Of a DNA stretch of 59,711 bases, positions 1-8,620 are shown one piece after another. The notes under the pieces are model-generated. The model was not told the DNA's origin. It made no database searches and worked only from the letters and a program-made list of their open reading frames with translations. The stretch comes from Candidatus Baldrarchaeota archaeon. GTDB taxonomy: Archaea; Asgardarchaeota; Baldrarchaeia; Baldrarchaeales; DXJG01. The stretch is taken from positions 1 to 59,711 of the forward strand of contig DXJG01000003.1 in NCBI GenBank assembly GCA_019056805.1. The letters run 5' to 3'. How positions within the stretch are numbered: position 1 is the first letter of the stretch; each line of letters starts with the position of its first letter. The translations under genes were made by a program, and so were the position numbers.

Positions 1-46
1 CTCCGCCATGCCAAGGCGGCGCTCTACCAGACTGAGCTACGGGCCC
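1..46 (-). tRNA. tRNA-Ala(GGC), 3' part outside window
   Basis: Read on the minus strand, the sequence begins with the acceptor half GGGCCCG at 46-40, followed by a standard D-arm (GCTC ... GAGC) and an anticodon arm with stem CCGCC/GGCGG and a seven-base loop. The anticodon is GGC, so the tRNA decodes alanine codons. The variable loop, T-arm and 3' end lie beyond the window edge. There is no sign of an intron in the visible part. The identity comes from the anticodon; the usual alanine G3-U70 pair cannot be checked because the 3' acceptor strand is missing. Confidence 0.9.
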
Positions 47-216
47 ATATCACATTTTCTTTGTATCATTTACCTTTTATTTTTAATGGGTGGTCATATT
101 TCTTTGGGTTTTTGGCTCTGTTTTTCCAAGAACAATCTAACAATTCTAATTAGTTTTGCAACAAATGGTTGAAGGTCATAATTTCGCAAGTAGTTTGGTT
201 AACAATATTTTGGTGA

Positions 217-1008
217 TCAAATGGGTTCGTGTTCATTTTGTAGTATATGATCTCCTGGTGTTTCTCGAGGTTCTGATGTTTTAAGCCTTTTAGCCAGTTT
301 TATTGCTGCATTTGCTAATCTCAGTGCCTGTATTGCTAGATCTTTGTTTTTAGCTATTATATAGTTTTGTGCTGCTATTATATCTGGTGCCAATTTTAAT
401 TCATTTACAGCTTCTTCTATATCTTTTGGTAACTCCTCCGTAGGGAAATTTAATCTCCAAAGTTCCGATATTCTAAAAACTTTTAGTCCTCTTTCCTCAT
501 CTATTTTCTTCATTTCTTCTCTTAGTTTCTCTATTTCATGTTTAAGTTGTTGAACTTCTTCTCTTTTTTCAGTTAATTCTTGTTTTAATTCTTGTATTGT
601 TTTAATTTGTTGTATCACTCTTAGTCCTGCACGGATTATCGCATTTTCCAATTCTTTTACTATAAAATCTATATTAACATGTTCAAGATCATGTCCATAT
701 GGTAATTTCATTCTTTCTACATGCCCCACTTTTCCTTGAAGCATCTCAGCCAACTTCTCTGCAAGTTGTCTTCCCGGTTTATCCGCATCTGTCGCAATTA
801 ACGCTAAGTCTGCTCCTTCTATTGCCTTAAGAGCCAACTCTGGATTAGTTGTAGGTATTATTGCTGATATCGTTATATTATACTGAGAACCTAGAGCAAG
901 TTTTTGCACAGCTTTTGAAAGAGCTTCCACATCTGATGCTCCCTCTACTACTATCCTTACATCTATTGGTTGAGAAGTTACATAAGATTGAGGTTTTTCC
1001 TCATTCAT
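217..1008 (-). CDS. Toprim-domain coiled-coil protein, COG4026 type
   Basis: Protein of 263 residues of an archaeal family known only as a Toprim-containing potential nuclease (COG4026). The Toprim core is visible: a VVEGASDVEAL glutamate motif near residues 20-30 and a TDADKPG motif (DxD) near residue 75. A heptad-rich charged helix around residues 133-172 looks like a coiled coil, followed by a helical C-terminal domain. It is not DnaG primase: the DnaG N-terminal and helicase-binding regions are absent. Its start codon overlaps the L37e stop by one base (TAATG), so it is very likely co-transcribed with LSm and L37e. That suggests a role in RNA metabolism, but the activity is unknown. Family assignment is from memory of the motif pattern. 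Confidence 0.75.
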   Translation of the reverse strand: MNEEKPQSYVTSQPIDVRIVVEGASDVEALSKAVQKLALGSQYNITISAIIPTTNPELALKAIEGADLALIATDADKPGRQLAEKLAEMLQGKVGHVERMKLPYGHDLEHVNIDFIVKELENAIIRAGLRVIQQIKTIQELKQELTEKREEVQQLKHEIEKLREEMKKIDEERGLKVFRISELWRLNFPTEELPKDIEEAVNELKLAPDIIAAQNYIIAKNKDLAIQALRLANAAIKLAKRLKTSEPRETPGDHILQNEHEPI

Positions 1009-1193
1009 TATTTAATCCTCACTTTGTTAACCTTTTTATTTTGCCAACTATAGTTCCTGATTCTCTTAGATCTTCCAAAGCCACATGCTGCACAATACTT
1101 TTTCCTTACGTGATACGATCTTCTACCGCATCTTCTGCATCTTATATGTACTTTTTTGTTCCTTTTCCCCATGGATGGTGTGCCCTTACCCAA
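1008..1193 (-). CDS. rpl37e: 50S ribosomal protein L37e
   Basis: Zinc-ribbon ribosomal protein of 61 residues, the usual size. The four zinc ligands are in CRRCG and CAACG, and the family signature [14 protein letters not shown] is present. It starts at a TTG at 1193, which places a GAGGTGA ribosome binding site about 8 nt upstream and gives the normal N-terminus beginning with the GKGTPS motif. It lies between lsm (upstream) and the Toprim gene (downstream) in a tight minus-strand operon. Confidence 0.95.
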   Translation of the reverse strand: MGKGTPSMGKRNKKVHIRCRRCGRRSYHVRKKYCAACGFGRSKRIRNYSWQNKKVNKVRIK

Positions 1194-1210
1194 AGATGTT
1201 CACCTCTATT

Positions 1211-1444
1211 TTATTTTAGTGGAGGCGGCGAAATAATTACTACATTGTCACCCCTCACTATTACAGTACCTAATTTCCTTGTATTATTTTCCTCTAAGAT
1301 TTCCTCTGCCTCATCCAGTATTAGATTCATATGCATATCGAATCCTCTTAATTTTCCTCTAAGTTCTCTTCCACCCTTTAATTTTACTAGCACCTGCATG
1401 TCTATCGATTTTTGTAGTAGGTCGAGTGTTTTTGATCTACTCAT
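1211..1444 (-). CDS. lsm: LSm (Sm-like) RNA-binding protein
   Basis: Archaeal Sm-like protein of 77 residues that should form a heptameric ring binding U-rich RNA. The Sm1 motif (around LKGGRELRGKLRGFD, MHMNLILDEA) and the Sm2 motif (IVRGDNVVIISP) are both visible. I chose the ATG at 1444, which gives an N-terminus (MSRSKTLDLL) normal for the family; the longer reading frame from 1480 adds residues not expected. First gene of the lsm-L37e-COG4026 operon, a common archaeal pairing of LSm with L37e. Confidence 0.95.
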   Translation of the reverse strand: MSRSKTLDLLQKSIDMQVLVKLKGGRELRGKLRGFDMHMNLILDEAEEILEENNTRKLGTVIVRGDNVVIISPPPLK

Positions 1445-1527
1445 ATCATGTCTCCTCACGGAAAGAATAAATAGCTGCAATTGGCTTCTTATTCAGGGAT
1501 TATTTAAATTTTTCTGGAGTGGTAAAT

Positions 1528-2037
1528 ATGAAAGTTAGGAAGCGCCACTTCTTAAAGAGCGGTGAAATTAAGACCTTAAAGAATCTTATCGCAGAAAATT
1601 TAGGTTCAAATGCCCTAGACATTATTCCTAAGAAGGCCACTATTGAATTAATAGTATTTGATGACGGTTCCCGCTTATATATGGTGAATGGAGAACCATA
1701 TTTTTTGGAGAAGAATAATAAAATTTTTCCAACAATATGGTTTCTCGATAAGTTCTCTATGGATATTCCCAAAGTTGTCATAAATTTGGGTGCCGTAATG
1801 CGTGTTAGTAAGGGTGCTGATGTCATGATACCTGGTATTACACACATTAATAAAAATATCAAAGAAGGAGATATTGTTGTAGTTGTTGATGAAAAGCATG
1901 AAAGAGTTATAGCTGTTGGCCTTGCATTAATGAGTTCCGATAAAATAAAAGAATCTGAAAAGGGTAGGGCAATACGCAATATCCATCACGTTGGCGATAA
2001 ATTGTGGAAAACCGTTAATGAGATATTGAAGAGCTAA
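1528..2037 (+). CDS. PUA-domain RNA-binding protein (MCT-1/Tma20-like, DUF1947)
   Basis: Protein of 169 residues with an N-terminal DUF1947-like domain and a C-terminal PUA domain of about 75 residues (from the GAVMRVSKGADVMIPGI stretch onward). Eukaryotic relatives MCT-1/Tma20 take part in translation re-initiation and ribosome recycling; archaeal members are poorly studied. The ATG at 1528 is preceded by GGAG at 1516-1519; a GTG at 1519 is an alternative start. A T/A-rich box TTTAAATT at 1503-1510 lies only about 20 nt upstream, so the transcript may have almost no leader. It is divergent from the lsm operon. Confidence 0.85.
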   Translation: MKVRKRHFLKSGEIKTLKNLIAENLGSNALDIIPKKATIELIVFDDGSRLYMVNGEPYFLEKNNKIFPTIWFLDKFSMDIPKVVINLGAVMRVSKGADVMIPGITHINKNIKEGDIVVVVDEKHERVIAVGLALMSSDKIKESEKGRAIRNIHHVGDKLWKTVNEILKS

Positions 2038-2066
2038 CTATAAGTAGTAAAGGTGGGAAGTAAGGT

Positions 2067-2489
2067 TTGAGTTTTCTTAAAAAAATGCTAAAAACATCAA
2101 AAAAGAAGGAAGAAGAAAAAAAGAGATGTGAAGATACATCTGATGTTATAAAAGTTTTAGAGGAGTTAAAAGTGTTTGATAATACGGAAGATAAAATTAC
2201 AAGTGAGGCGGAGGAATTAGAACTGTTAAGTGAAATTTACCTTAAAACTTTCACCCTTTCTGATCTTTCTGATGTTAAATACGTCGAAGAAGAGTTAAAA
2301 CAAGGTAACATCGTAATTCTGAATGTTTACCCCCTCATGGAGAACTCTCCAGTAAATTGTAAACGAGCAATTGAAAGATTAAGAGCGATCTGCAAGGTTC
2401 TCAACGGAAACATGAGAAGTCTAGGCGGACAATACATCATTGTCACTCCACATTTCATAAGAATTCAAGAAGGAAAAAGAAAAGTATGA
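2067..2489 (+). CDS. sepF: SepF-like cell division protein (DUF552)
   Basis: Protein of 140 residues. The N-terminus (MSFLKKMLK, then a lysine/glutamate-rich linker) resembles the membrane-targeting amphipathic helix of SepF. The C-terminal half, from about residue 58, is the SepF core with the LKQGNIVILNVYPL strand region and the GNMRSLGGQYIIVTP motif. In archaea SepF anchors FtsZ to the membrane. It starts at TTG 2067 with AGGTGGGA at 2051-2058 as ribosome binding site. Its presence implies FtsZ-based division and argues against a crenarchaeon relying only on ESCRT-type division. Confidence 0.9.
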   Translation: MSFLKKMLKTSKKKEEEKKRCEDTSDVIKVLEELKVFDNTEDKITSEAEELELLSEIYLKTFTLSDLSDVKYVEEELKQGNIVILNVYPLMENSPVNCKRAIERLRAICKVLNGNMRSLGGQYIIVTPHFIRIQEGKRKV

Positions 2490-2504
2490 AATTCACATGA
2501 ATAG

Positions 2505-4421
2505 TCAGCGTAGTCTTATAGTCTCTAAATTATACGGTACTCGTGTTTCAACTCTAAACTTCTTATGGATCGCATTTGCGAGACTTATACATTTATTGTT
2601 TTCACCATGACAAGTAATCACTCTTTCTGGTTTTGGTGTAATTTGTTGAAGATAACTAAGCAACTGTCTCCTATCAGAATGCCCTGAAAATCCTTCTATG
2701 GTATGCACTTCCATTTTAACGTTGACTACTTCTATTTTTCCATCCCTATTTCTCATCGGTATTTCTCTCCAGCCTTTTTGTACTCTTCTTCCAAGGGTTC
2801 CTTCGATTTGATAGCTTACAAAGATTATACTATTTCTAGGATCAGACGCGAGAAGTCTAAAGTATTCCACGCTGGGACCTCCAGTGAGCATACCTGATGT
2901 TGACATGATTATACAAGGTTCTCCCTCAACAATATCAGTTCTAGCTTCTTTGCTATCTACTTGGACAAAATAGTCTGCAAGGAAAGGATTGTGTCCTTCA
3001 TGGAATATTTTATCTCTCAAGCTTTTTGCTAGATATTCTGGGTGTGTTGTATGAATTGCAGTGGCTTCCGATATCATTCCATCGATGTATATAGGGACTT
3101 CTTTGATTAATCCTCTCCTCATGTAATCTTCTAATACAAGCATCATTTCTTGAGCTCTTCCAACAGCCAGAACAGGGATAAGAACTTTTCCGCGACGTTC
3201 TATTGTGGCATTTACTATTCTCATAAGTTGTCTTTCAGCATCTTTTCTAGGCGGTATTATATCATTTGGAGCTCCATAAGTACTTTCCATAATCAATGTT
3301 TCCAAACGTGGAAAGGTGTGGGTAGCTGGTTCCAGTAATCTTGTTTTTGCAAATTTGAAGTCTCCTGTATAAGCAATATTGTATAATCCTTCACCTATAT
3401 GGAGATGCACTATTGAAGAGCCAAGTATGTGTCCAGCGTTGTGGAGGGTTAGTCTTATATCTGGTGCTATATCTGTTACCTCTCCGTACTCCAAAGGTAT
3501 TGTGTGCATTATAGCTTTTTTTATGTCTTTTTGACTATACGGTAAAAGTTTTCCTTCTCTTTCAGCTACATCAAGATAATCTAATTGAAGAAGAATCATA
3601 AGGTTTCTTGTAGCTTGTGTACAATATACAGGGCCCTCATAACCATATTTAAAAAGAAAAGGCACAAACCCGCTGTGATCCAAATGAGCATGAGTAACTA
3701 CTACTGCATCCAATTCTTCTATGTCAAATTCAGGCGCGTCTAAGTGCGGAAACGCATATTCTGGTGAACCTACATTTACTCCACAATCAATCAACACGCT
3801 ACTTTCAGAAGTCCTAACTAAAATCGCAGTCCTACCTACTTCCCTAAAACCCCCTAACGTTGACAATCTTATCCATTCATCTTTAACTAAAATTGGTCTA
3901 TGAATTCTCTGACCTATATTTTTGAGTATTCTTTTACGTTGATCGCTCTCCGATTGTATAATACTTCTTATTAGTCCTATGGTCTTAGATTGAAGTGGAG
4001 GGCTTCTTACCACGGATGGCCTCCAAAATGTTCTCTTTATAATTTCTCTTAGAGTTACTCCACTTCTACCTATGACAAGCCCAGGCTTTTTAGCTTCTAT
4101 AATAACTTCACCAACATTATGATCAAACATTATGTTAGTTATCTCTGCTTCCTGTGGGACAATCTCTAAAATCAGCTTTTTTGTCTCTTCTGGGCCGAGT
4201 CGTATACTAGGATCTGACCTAATTACGATTCTTTTTCTTAATCGCTTCGCAATTTCCTTTATAATATCTCCATTTTCCAACAAAACTTTTGGGTTTTTCG
4301 AATAGACTGCTATTTCTGGCCCTTCAAGTTCTAGTGATGTTATTTGGGCAGTTTCTGGTAAACTTTTCAATATTTGTTGTTTTAATTCGCTGAATATGTC
4401 TATGACTTCTTCTCTAGCCAA
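2505..4421 (-). CDS. Archaeal CPSF1-like ribonuclease aCPSF1 (KH, metallo-beta-lactamase, beta-CASP)
   Basis: Full-length 638-residue protein. Order of domains: two N-terminal KH-like RNA-binding domains (about 1-150; the second contains the GLVIGRSGVTLREI KH loop), a metallo-beta-lactamase domain with the HAHLDHSG zinc motif near residue 245, and an inserted beta-CASP domain, ending with the C-terminal HSDRRQL and HGE motifs. aCPSF1 homologues cut at U-rich sites and terminate transcription genome-wide in archaea (known from methanogens). Monocistronic, divergent from the UPF0179 gene. Confidence 0.95.
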   Translation of the reverse strand: MAREEVIDIFSELKQQILKSLPETAQITSLELEGPEIAVYSKNPKVLLENGDIIKEIAKRLRKRIVIRSDPSIRLGPEETKKLILEIVPQEAEITNIMFDHNVGEVIIEAKKPGLVIGRSGVTLREIIKRTFWRPSVVRSPPLQSKTIGLIRSIIQSESDQRKRILKNIGQRIHRPILVKDEWIRLSTLGGFREVGRTAILVRTSESSVLIDCGVNVGSPEYAFPHLDAPEFDIEELDAVVVTHAHLDHSGFVPFLFKYGYEGPVYCTQATRNLMILLQLDYLDVAEREGKLLPYSQKDIKKAIMHTIPLEYGEVTDIAPDIRLTLHNAGHILGSSIVHLHIGEGLYNIAYTGDFKFAKTRLLEPATHTFPRLETLIMESTYGAPNDIIPPRKDAERQLMRIVNATIERRGKVLIPVLAVGRAQEMMLVLEDYMRRGLIKEVPIYIDGMISEATAIHTTHPEYLAKSLRDKIFHEGHNPFLADYFVQVDSKEARTDIVEGEPCIIMSTSGMLTGGPSVEYFRLLASDPRNSIIFVSYQIEGTLGRRVQKGWREIPMRNRDGKIEVVNVKMEVHTIEGFSGHSDRRQLLSYLQQITPKPERVITCHGENNKCISLANAIHKKFRVETRVPYNLETIRLR

Positions 4422-4712
4422 ATTAATCCCTCTTCTTTTAGTGTTTCATCGTTCCTTATAAAATCCCAATCAAATATACAAATAAGTGAATTAGGTTATT
4501 CGTAGAGTTGAAATTATTTCTATAATGCCAGTAATTAGAAATTTTGTCATAATGTACCCTCAAATACAGAAAGTATAGCATCTAAAAATCGTTTATACTA
4601 CATCATTAGGTGTGAAACTTAAACTATTTAAAAGTTTCGAAATAGTTATCATCTTGGCTAGCCTCAAATATAAATAACAGCTTAGAAAATTAATATCTCG
4701 GTTGGAGAAAAC

Positions 4713-5159
4713 ATGACAAACAAGGTCACTTTAGTGGGAATTAAACAAGCAAAAAGGGGATTTAAATTCGTGCATCTCGGGCCATCAGAACTATGCGACA
4801 ATTGTCCCCTTTATAACACCTGCATGGGAAACTTAGAAAAGGGGAGAGTATATGAGGTTATTGAAGTACGAAATATAAAACATTCATGTAGCTTACATGA
4901 AGAAGGAGTAATGGTTGTTGAAGTCCAGGAAGCCGAGATAGAAGCAATTATTGACAAAAAAGCAGCATTTGAAGGAGCTATAATAACTTTTCACTTTCAA
5001 GAATGTTCTGAAAATAACTGTAAATTTTTAAAATTATGTTTCCCTCTAGGTTTAAAAGATGGAGATAAATGTAAAATAAAAGAAATTAAAGATAAAAAAA
5101 TAGAATGCAAATTAGGAAAAAAACTAGCTCTTGTACGATTAAAAAGAATGGAAAGTTAA
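4713..5159 (+). CDS. UPF0179 family cysteine-rich protein
   Basis: Protein of 148 residues belonging to the archaeal UPF0179 family, whose function is unknown. Two cysteine clusters are visible, CDNCPLYNTC near residue 28 and CSENNCKFLKLC near residue 93, plus a single Cys-containing segment between them; the pattern suggests bound metal (zinc or Fe-S). Start ATG at 4713 preceded by GGTTGGAG. The 291-base gap upstream is a divergent promoter region shared with aCPSF1, where I see A/T-rich boxes but no other gene. Confidence 0.85.
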   Translation: MTNKVTLVGIKQAKRGFKFVHLGPSELCDNCPLYNTCMGNLEKGRVYEVIEVRNIKHSCSLHEEGVMVVEVQEAEIEAIIDKKAAFEGAIITFHFQECSENNCKFLKLCFPLGLKDGDKCKIKEIKDKKIECKLGKKLALVRLKRMES

Positions 5160-5182
5160 TCAGTATTTCGATATATCACCAT

Positions 5183-5932
5183 TTATGAGATAGCTTCCCC
5201 TTCCTCTTCTACCTCTTCCTTTTTTCTTTTGATCTCTTCGATAAATTGTACAGAATTTATTTTGGGAAAGTGTTTATGAATGTCCGACGCTATACCAAGT
5301 TTAGCGTATTGTATATTTTCAAGAAGAAAAACTTCATTTGGCATATTTACTTTTACAACATCATCTTCGATCTTAACTTCTAACTTTTCCTCATCGATTC
5401 CTCTTAACCTTCGCCCTATAAGGGCTTTAATTTTTTCCAAATCATCTTTTAGCTTCTTTCTTACAAAAACTTCATAAACAAGGGTTTTTCCTGCGAGAGG
5501 GTGATTGAAATCAACCCGAACCCTGCCGCTAGTAACCATACGAATAGTACCAACTTTTCCATTTATTGTAACTCTCATTCCAGGTTTAGGTGTTATTCCA
5601 CTCTTTCTAAATTCCCTCATGGGTACAACTTTTATCTTTTTTAAGTCCCTTTCCCCAAATCCCTTCTCTGGTGGAACTTTTATTTCTGCTTTTTCACCCA
5701 CTTTTAAACCTATCAACCCTTCCTCAAACCCTTTAATAAACCATCCTTCACCTACAACAACAAGTTTGGGCTTATAGATGCCATCTTCCTTATAGATTTT
5801 CTCCTTTTTCGCTACATCTTCGAGTGTTAGATCAATAATTTCTCCGGTTTCCTCAATACGAGCAACGTAATCCACTATTATAAAATCTCCTTCCTGAACA
5901 GCGTCTTTCTCCTCAACCATGCTTTCAGACAT
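5183..5932 (-). CDS. FKBP-type peptidyl-prolyl isomerase (long archaeal type)
   Basis: Protein of 249 residues. The FKBP core occupies roughly residues 15-155 with the GEGWFIKGFEEGLIGLKVGE and NHPLAGKTLVYEV signatures, and an inserted IF (chaperone) domain between them as in SlyD. The C-terminal extension (about 160-249) is typical of long archaeal FKBPs and ends in a charged tail. It should catalyse proline cis/trans isomerisation and act as a folding chaperone in the cytoplasm. It is separated from the next minus-strand gene by about 70 bp, so may have its own promoter. Confidence 0.93.
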   Translation of the reverse strand: MSESMVEEKDAVQEGDFIIVDYVARIEETGEIIDLTLEDVAKKEKIYKEDGIYKPKLVVVGEGWFIKGFEEGLIGLKVGEKAEIKVPPEKGFGERDLKKIKVVPMREFRKSGITPKPGMRVTINGKVGTIRMVTSGRVRVDFNHPLAGKTLVYEVFVRKKLKDDLEKIKALIGRRLRGIDEEKLEVKIEDDVVKVNMPNEVFLLENIQYAKLGIASDIHKHFPKINSVQFIEEIKRKKEEVEEEGEAIS

Positions 5933-6008
5933 ATTTCATCCCTCTTTAAATAATACGCACTAATCGAAACAACGATCCATCTTTAAAATTATCGCTTTTA
6001 TGTAAGTC

Positions 6009-6549
6009 TTATCTTCCCCTCCTCAAGTACCAACCTCTATCAAGTATATTCTTAACTATAACTCGTCCAACTTTCTTAGCATGTCTACTTGGATATCTTA
6101 CTAACACACCTAAACCCAATGGTTCATAAAATTTGTTAAAAACAATTACTTTATCTCCTGTTTGGACTAGCGAACCAACCTTAATAACAGATTCTTCTAA
6201 AATATCTCGACCATAAAGAAAGAGTTGTTCCCCTTTCTCAGATACAACAACACCCTTTTCCCTACCATATCTAGAAATTAACCATAACCCTTCCAAACTA
6301 ATCTTAAATTCCTTATTAATTTCACCGAAAAAATAATCCCAAATAATAAGGCATCCTTACATCCTTTAGTTTTTTTAAAACACTATAAACTTCCATTGGC
6401 ACCAAAAAAACTTCCTTAATTTTTCCTTCTCCAATAACTAAAACTTTTCCTGAAGTGATTTTCTCAAGAATATCTTTTCCAATCCATTCATGTAAGCTTT
6501 TTCGTATTTTTGATTCTTCCTTTACAGTGGCTTCTCTAAACTTTATCAT
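6009..6549 (-). pseudogene. NIP7-like PUA protein (UPF0113), split by a one-base frameshift
   Basis: Two adjacent minus-strand frames make one protein. The first (6549-6322, 75 aa) ends ...YYLGLFF then R-stop. The second (visible from TTG 6296, 95 aa) carries the PUA part with the GEQLFLYGRD and EPLGLGV signatures of NIP7/UPF0113. Removing one base from the six-A run at 6328-6333 (T-run on the coding strand) joins them seamlessly through ...LGLFFGEINKEFKISLEGLW, giving about 170 residues, the normal length. NIP7 acts in rRNA processing and ribosome assembly. The break sits exactly in a homopolymer, so a sequencing or assembly error is the first explanation; a real inactivating mutation or programmed slippage are the others. 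Its 5' end overlaps the NSUN gene. Confidence 0.85.
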
Positions 6550-7516
6550 CTAATTCCTCCCTCAATTTTAACTTGCATATAAAGAATCCTTGTGTTCCAT
6601 GAATATGAGGATAAAATCTTGCTGCTTTTCGTAGTTCTTCTCTAACCTTGTACCCAAAAAATTCAGTAAAACCGGATAATCCATCTTTTAAACTTATTTT
6701 TTCCACAGAAACAGGAAATTGCTCTAGAATGCGATGAATCACAAGTTCATTCTCTTCGGGAGCAATACTACACGTCGAATACACTACAACCCCATTTTCT
6801 TTTAAACATTTCAATAAAGCAGAAAGCATAGATATTTGCAAGGTGGAACAATACTTTATATCTTCAATTAATCGACTCTTTTTACGAGATTTATCTATGG
6901 GAATTAATCCCTCTCCGGTACACGGAGCATCCAAAAGAATCTTATCAACTTTTATACCAAATTTTGGAAGATCTCTGGCATCCATCCTGTAAGCAATAAC
7001 ATTTTCAACCCCGAGTCTAGATAAATTAGATCTTAAAGCTTTCATACGTTCTCTATTAATATCAATAGCCAAAATAACACCTTTATTTTCCATTAATTGA
7101 GCTATCTGACTAGTTTTTCCTCCAGGTGCAGCGGCGGCATCAATGATTATCTCCCCAGGCTTAGGGTCCAAAACATGAACCGGCAAAAGGGATCCCATGC
7201 CTTTATGAATATAATAATACCCCATCAAATATTCTGTAGTAGATCCAAGTGAAAAGGGAGATTTAACGACTTGAAATGCATAATCAATCCATGGAACTTT
7301 TTCTAGTTTAAATCCCTTTGCAAGAAGTCTGTTAATTAAAGATTTAACACTTATTTTTAAAGTATTACATCTAATTACAGGGTTTAAGGGCTTTTCATTT
7401 GCCTCCAAAAGTTTAATAGTTTCGTCTTCACCGAAAAGTTCAAGGTATCTTTCAATCATATATGTGTGATAACCATACTTCTCCGCTAATTTCTTGGCTA
7501 AACCTTTATCAATCAA
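6536..7516 (-). CDS. NSUN/NOP2-type RNA (cytosine-5)-methyltransferase
   Basis: Protein of 326 residues with an N-terminal RNA-recognition region and a C-terminal Rossmann methyltransferase. The SAM motif (DAAAAPGGKTSQIA), motif IV DAPCTGEG and motif VI YSTCS are present, so both cysteines of the m5C mechanism are there. The length and motif order match archaeal aTrm4/NSUN6-like enzymes that modify tRNA; rRNA is a possible alternative substrate. The 3' end overlaps the NIP7-like frame by 14 bases, a translational coupling that supports a shared role in RNA maturation. Confidence 0.92.
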   Translation of the reverse strand: MIDKGLAKKLAEKYGYHTYMIERYLELFGEDETIKLLEANEKPLNPVIRCNTLKISVKSLINRLLAKGFKLEKVPWIDYAFQVVKSPFSLGSTTEYLMGYYYIHKGMGSLLPVHVLDPKPGEIIIDAAAAPGGKTSQIAQLMENKGVILAIDINRERMKALRSNLSRLGVENVIAYRMDARDLPKFGIKVDKILLDAPCTGEGLIPIDKSRKKSRLIEDIKYCSTLQISMLSALLKCLKENGVVVYSTCSIAPEENELVIHRILEQFPVSVEKISLKDGLSGFTEFFGYKVREELRKAARFYPHIHGTQGFFICKLKLREELDDKV

Positions 7517-7612
7517 ATAATATCACCAAAATTTTAACAAGCTATTTAAAGAACCTGAACAACGTGTTCTCCGTTACCTCAAATAATGCTTTTGAGGTTT
7601 ATAAGCCAATTG

Positions 7613-8287
7613 TTAAACATCAAAAACATTTAAAAACTTATATTTAATTTGCAAATCATTTCCTATATCCACTATCGCTATATATCCATTTGCAGAGGCA
7701 CCAGGATTAATAATATATACCCCGTTTAGTTTATCAACACCCCTTCCTTCATGAATATGGCCATGAACACCCATTAAAGGCTTATATTGTAAAATAAACT
7801 TCCTAACAGACTTACTTCCTACATGAAGACCAGCAAAAGTTAAATCAAGAGCAGTATTATACGGAGGATCATGAGAAACTAAAATTATACGGTTAAAATC
7901 AGCAACTTCGCTTATAGCCCTTTCTAATAAACTCCAAATCTCATTTTCACTTAATTCAAAAGGAGTACCAAAAGGCGTAAGAGAAGATCCGCCCACACCA
8001 ATAAAGCCAAAATCATCCATACAAAACAGTTTACCATGAATACACGCAGCACCTTCAACTTTAACATCAACAAGCTTCTCAGGATCACAATTACCCGGCA
8101 CGAACAATAACTCTAAACCACTTTCAGAAAACTTTTCCAAAACTTCAATGCCATTGTCAACAGAGCCGAAATCTGTTAAATCACCGCAAAAAACTATAAA
8201 ATTACATTGAAATTTCCGAACACATGAAATTATCCTTGAAATCACACCAACATTCCCGTGGAGATCAGAGACGACACAAAACTTCAT
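7613..8287 (-). CDS. Calcineurin-like metallophosphoesterase (YfcE/MJ0936-like)
   Basis: Protein of 224 residues with all five metallophosphoesterase blocks in order: VSDLHGN (start), FCGDLTD, VPGNCD, SHDPP and GHIHEG. These supply the ligands for a two-metal centre. The small size without extra domains is like YfcE/MJ0936 phosphodiesterases; the natural substrate cannot be told. The ATG at 8287 opens the reading frame directly. Spaced 97 bp from the NSUN gene on the same strand. Confidence 0.88.
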   Translation of the reverse strand: MKFCVVSDLHGNVGVISRIISCVRKFQCNFIVFCGDLTDFGSVDNGIEVLEKFSESGLELLFVPGNCDPEKLVDVKVEGAACIHGKLFCMDDFGFIGVGGSSLTPFGTPFELSENEIWSLLERAISEVADFNRIILVSHDPPYNTALDLTFAGLHVGSKSVRKFILQYKPLMGVHGHIHEGRGVDKLNGVYIINPGASANGYIAIVDIGNDLQIKYKFLNVFDV

Positions 8288-8620
8288 GTCAACACCTCAA
8301 CAAGCTACATTACTATCGTAAATTTTTATTCCATAAACTACCAAGATAATTAAGAGTATGTATGATTAACCACCACTCAGTCTAATACATCTTAAGATAC
8401 CTAAACATATCACCGTATAGTTTTATGCGATTTCTTAAAATAGAACAAACAAAAATAAGTTTTTAGCCTTATTTAAGAGTTATGATGCTATTTACGGTAG
8501 TATTTCACCGCAAAACTTCACACGAATTTCATGTAATTTTCATACATTAACATTAGTAAAACTTTAAATCAACAATTCCCTTGTATTCAATGCCGATGCA
8601 AAATATGTGGAGGTTTATGA
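8288..8620. promoter_or_regulatory. Divergent intergenic region with promoter for fae-hps
   Basis: A 333-base gap between the leftward phosphoesterase and rightward fae-hps genes. I see no gene. A good archaeal TATA-like box CTTTAAAT at 8562-8569 lies 52 bases before the fae-hps start, predicting transcription from about 8592. The rest is A/T-rich with no convincing repeat or structured RNA. Confidence 0.5.

Noticed and set aside
217..1008. DnaG-type primase
   Set aside because: The Toprim motif is present but the protein is 263 residues and lacks the archaeal DnaG N-terminal domain and conserved VEGRADVLN-type context.
861..1538. 225-codon plus-strand frame across L37e and lsm
   Set aside because: It lies opposite two well-identified minus-strand genes and has no family signature.
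6297..6321. An intron joining the two NIP7-like frames
   Set aside because: The bases between the frames themselves encode the missing family residues in a shifted frame; only one base is surplus, so no intron is needed.
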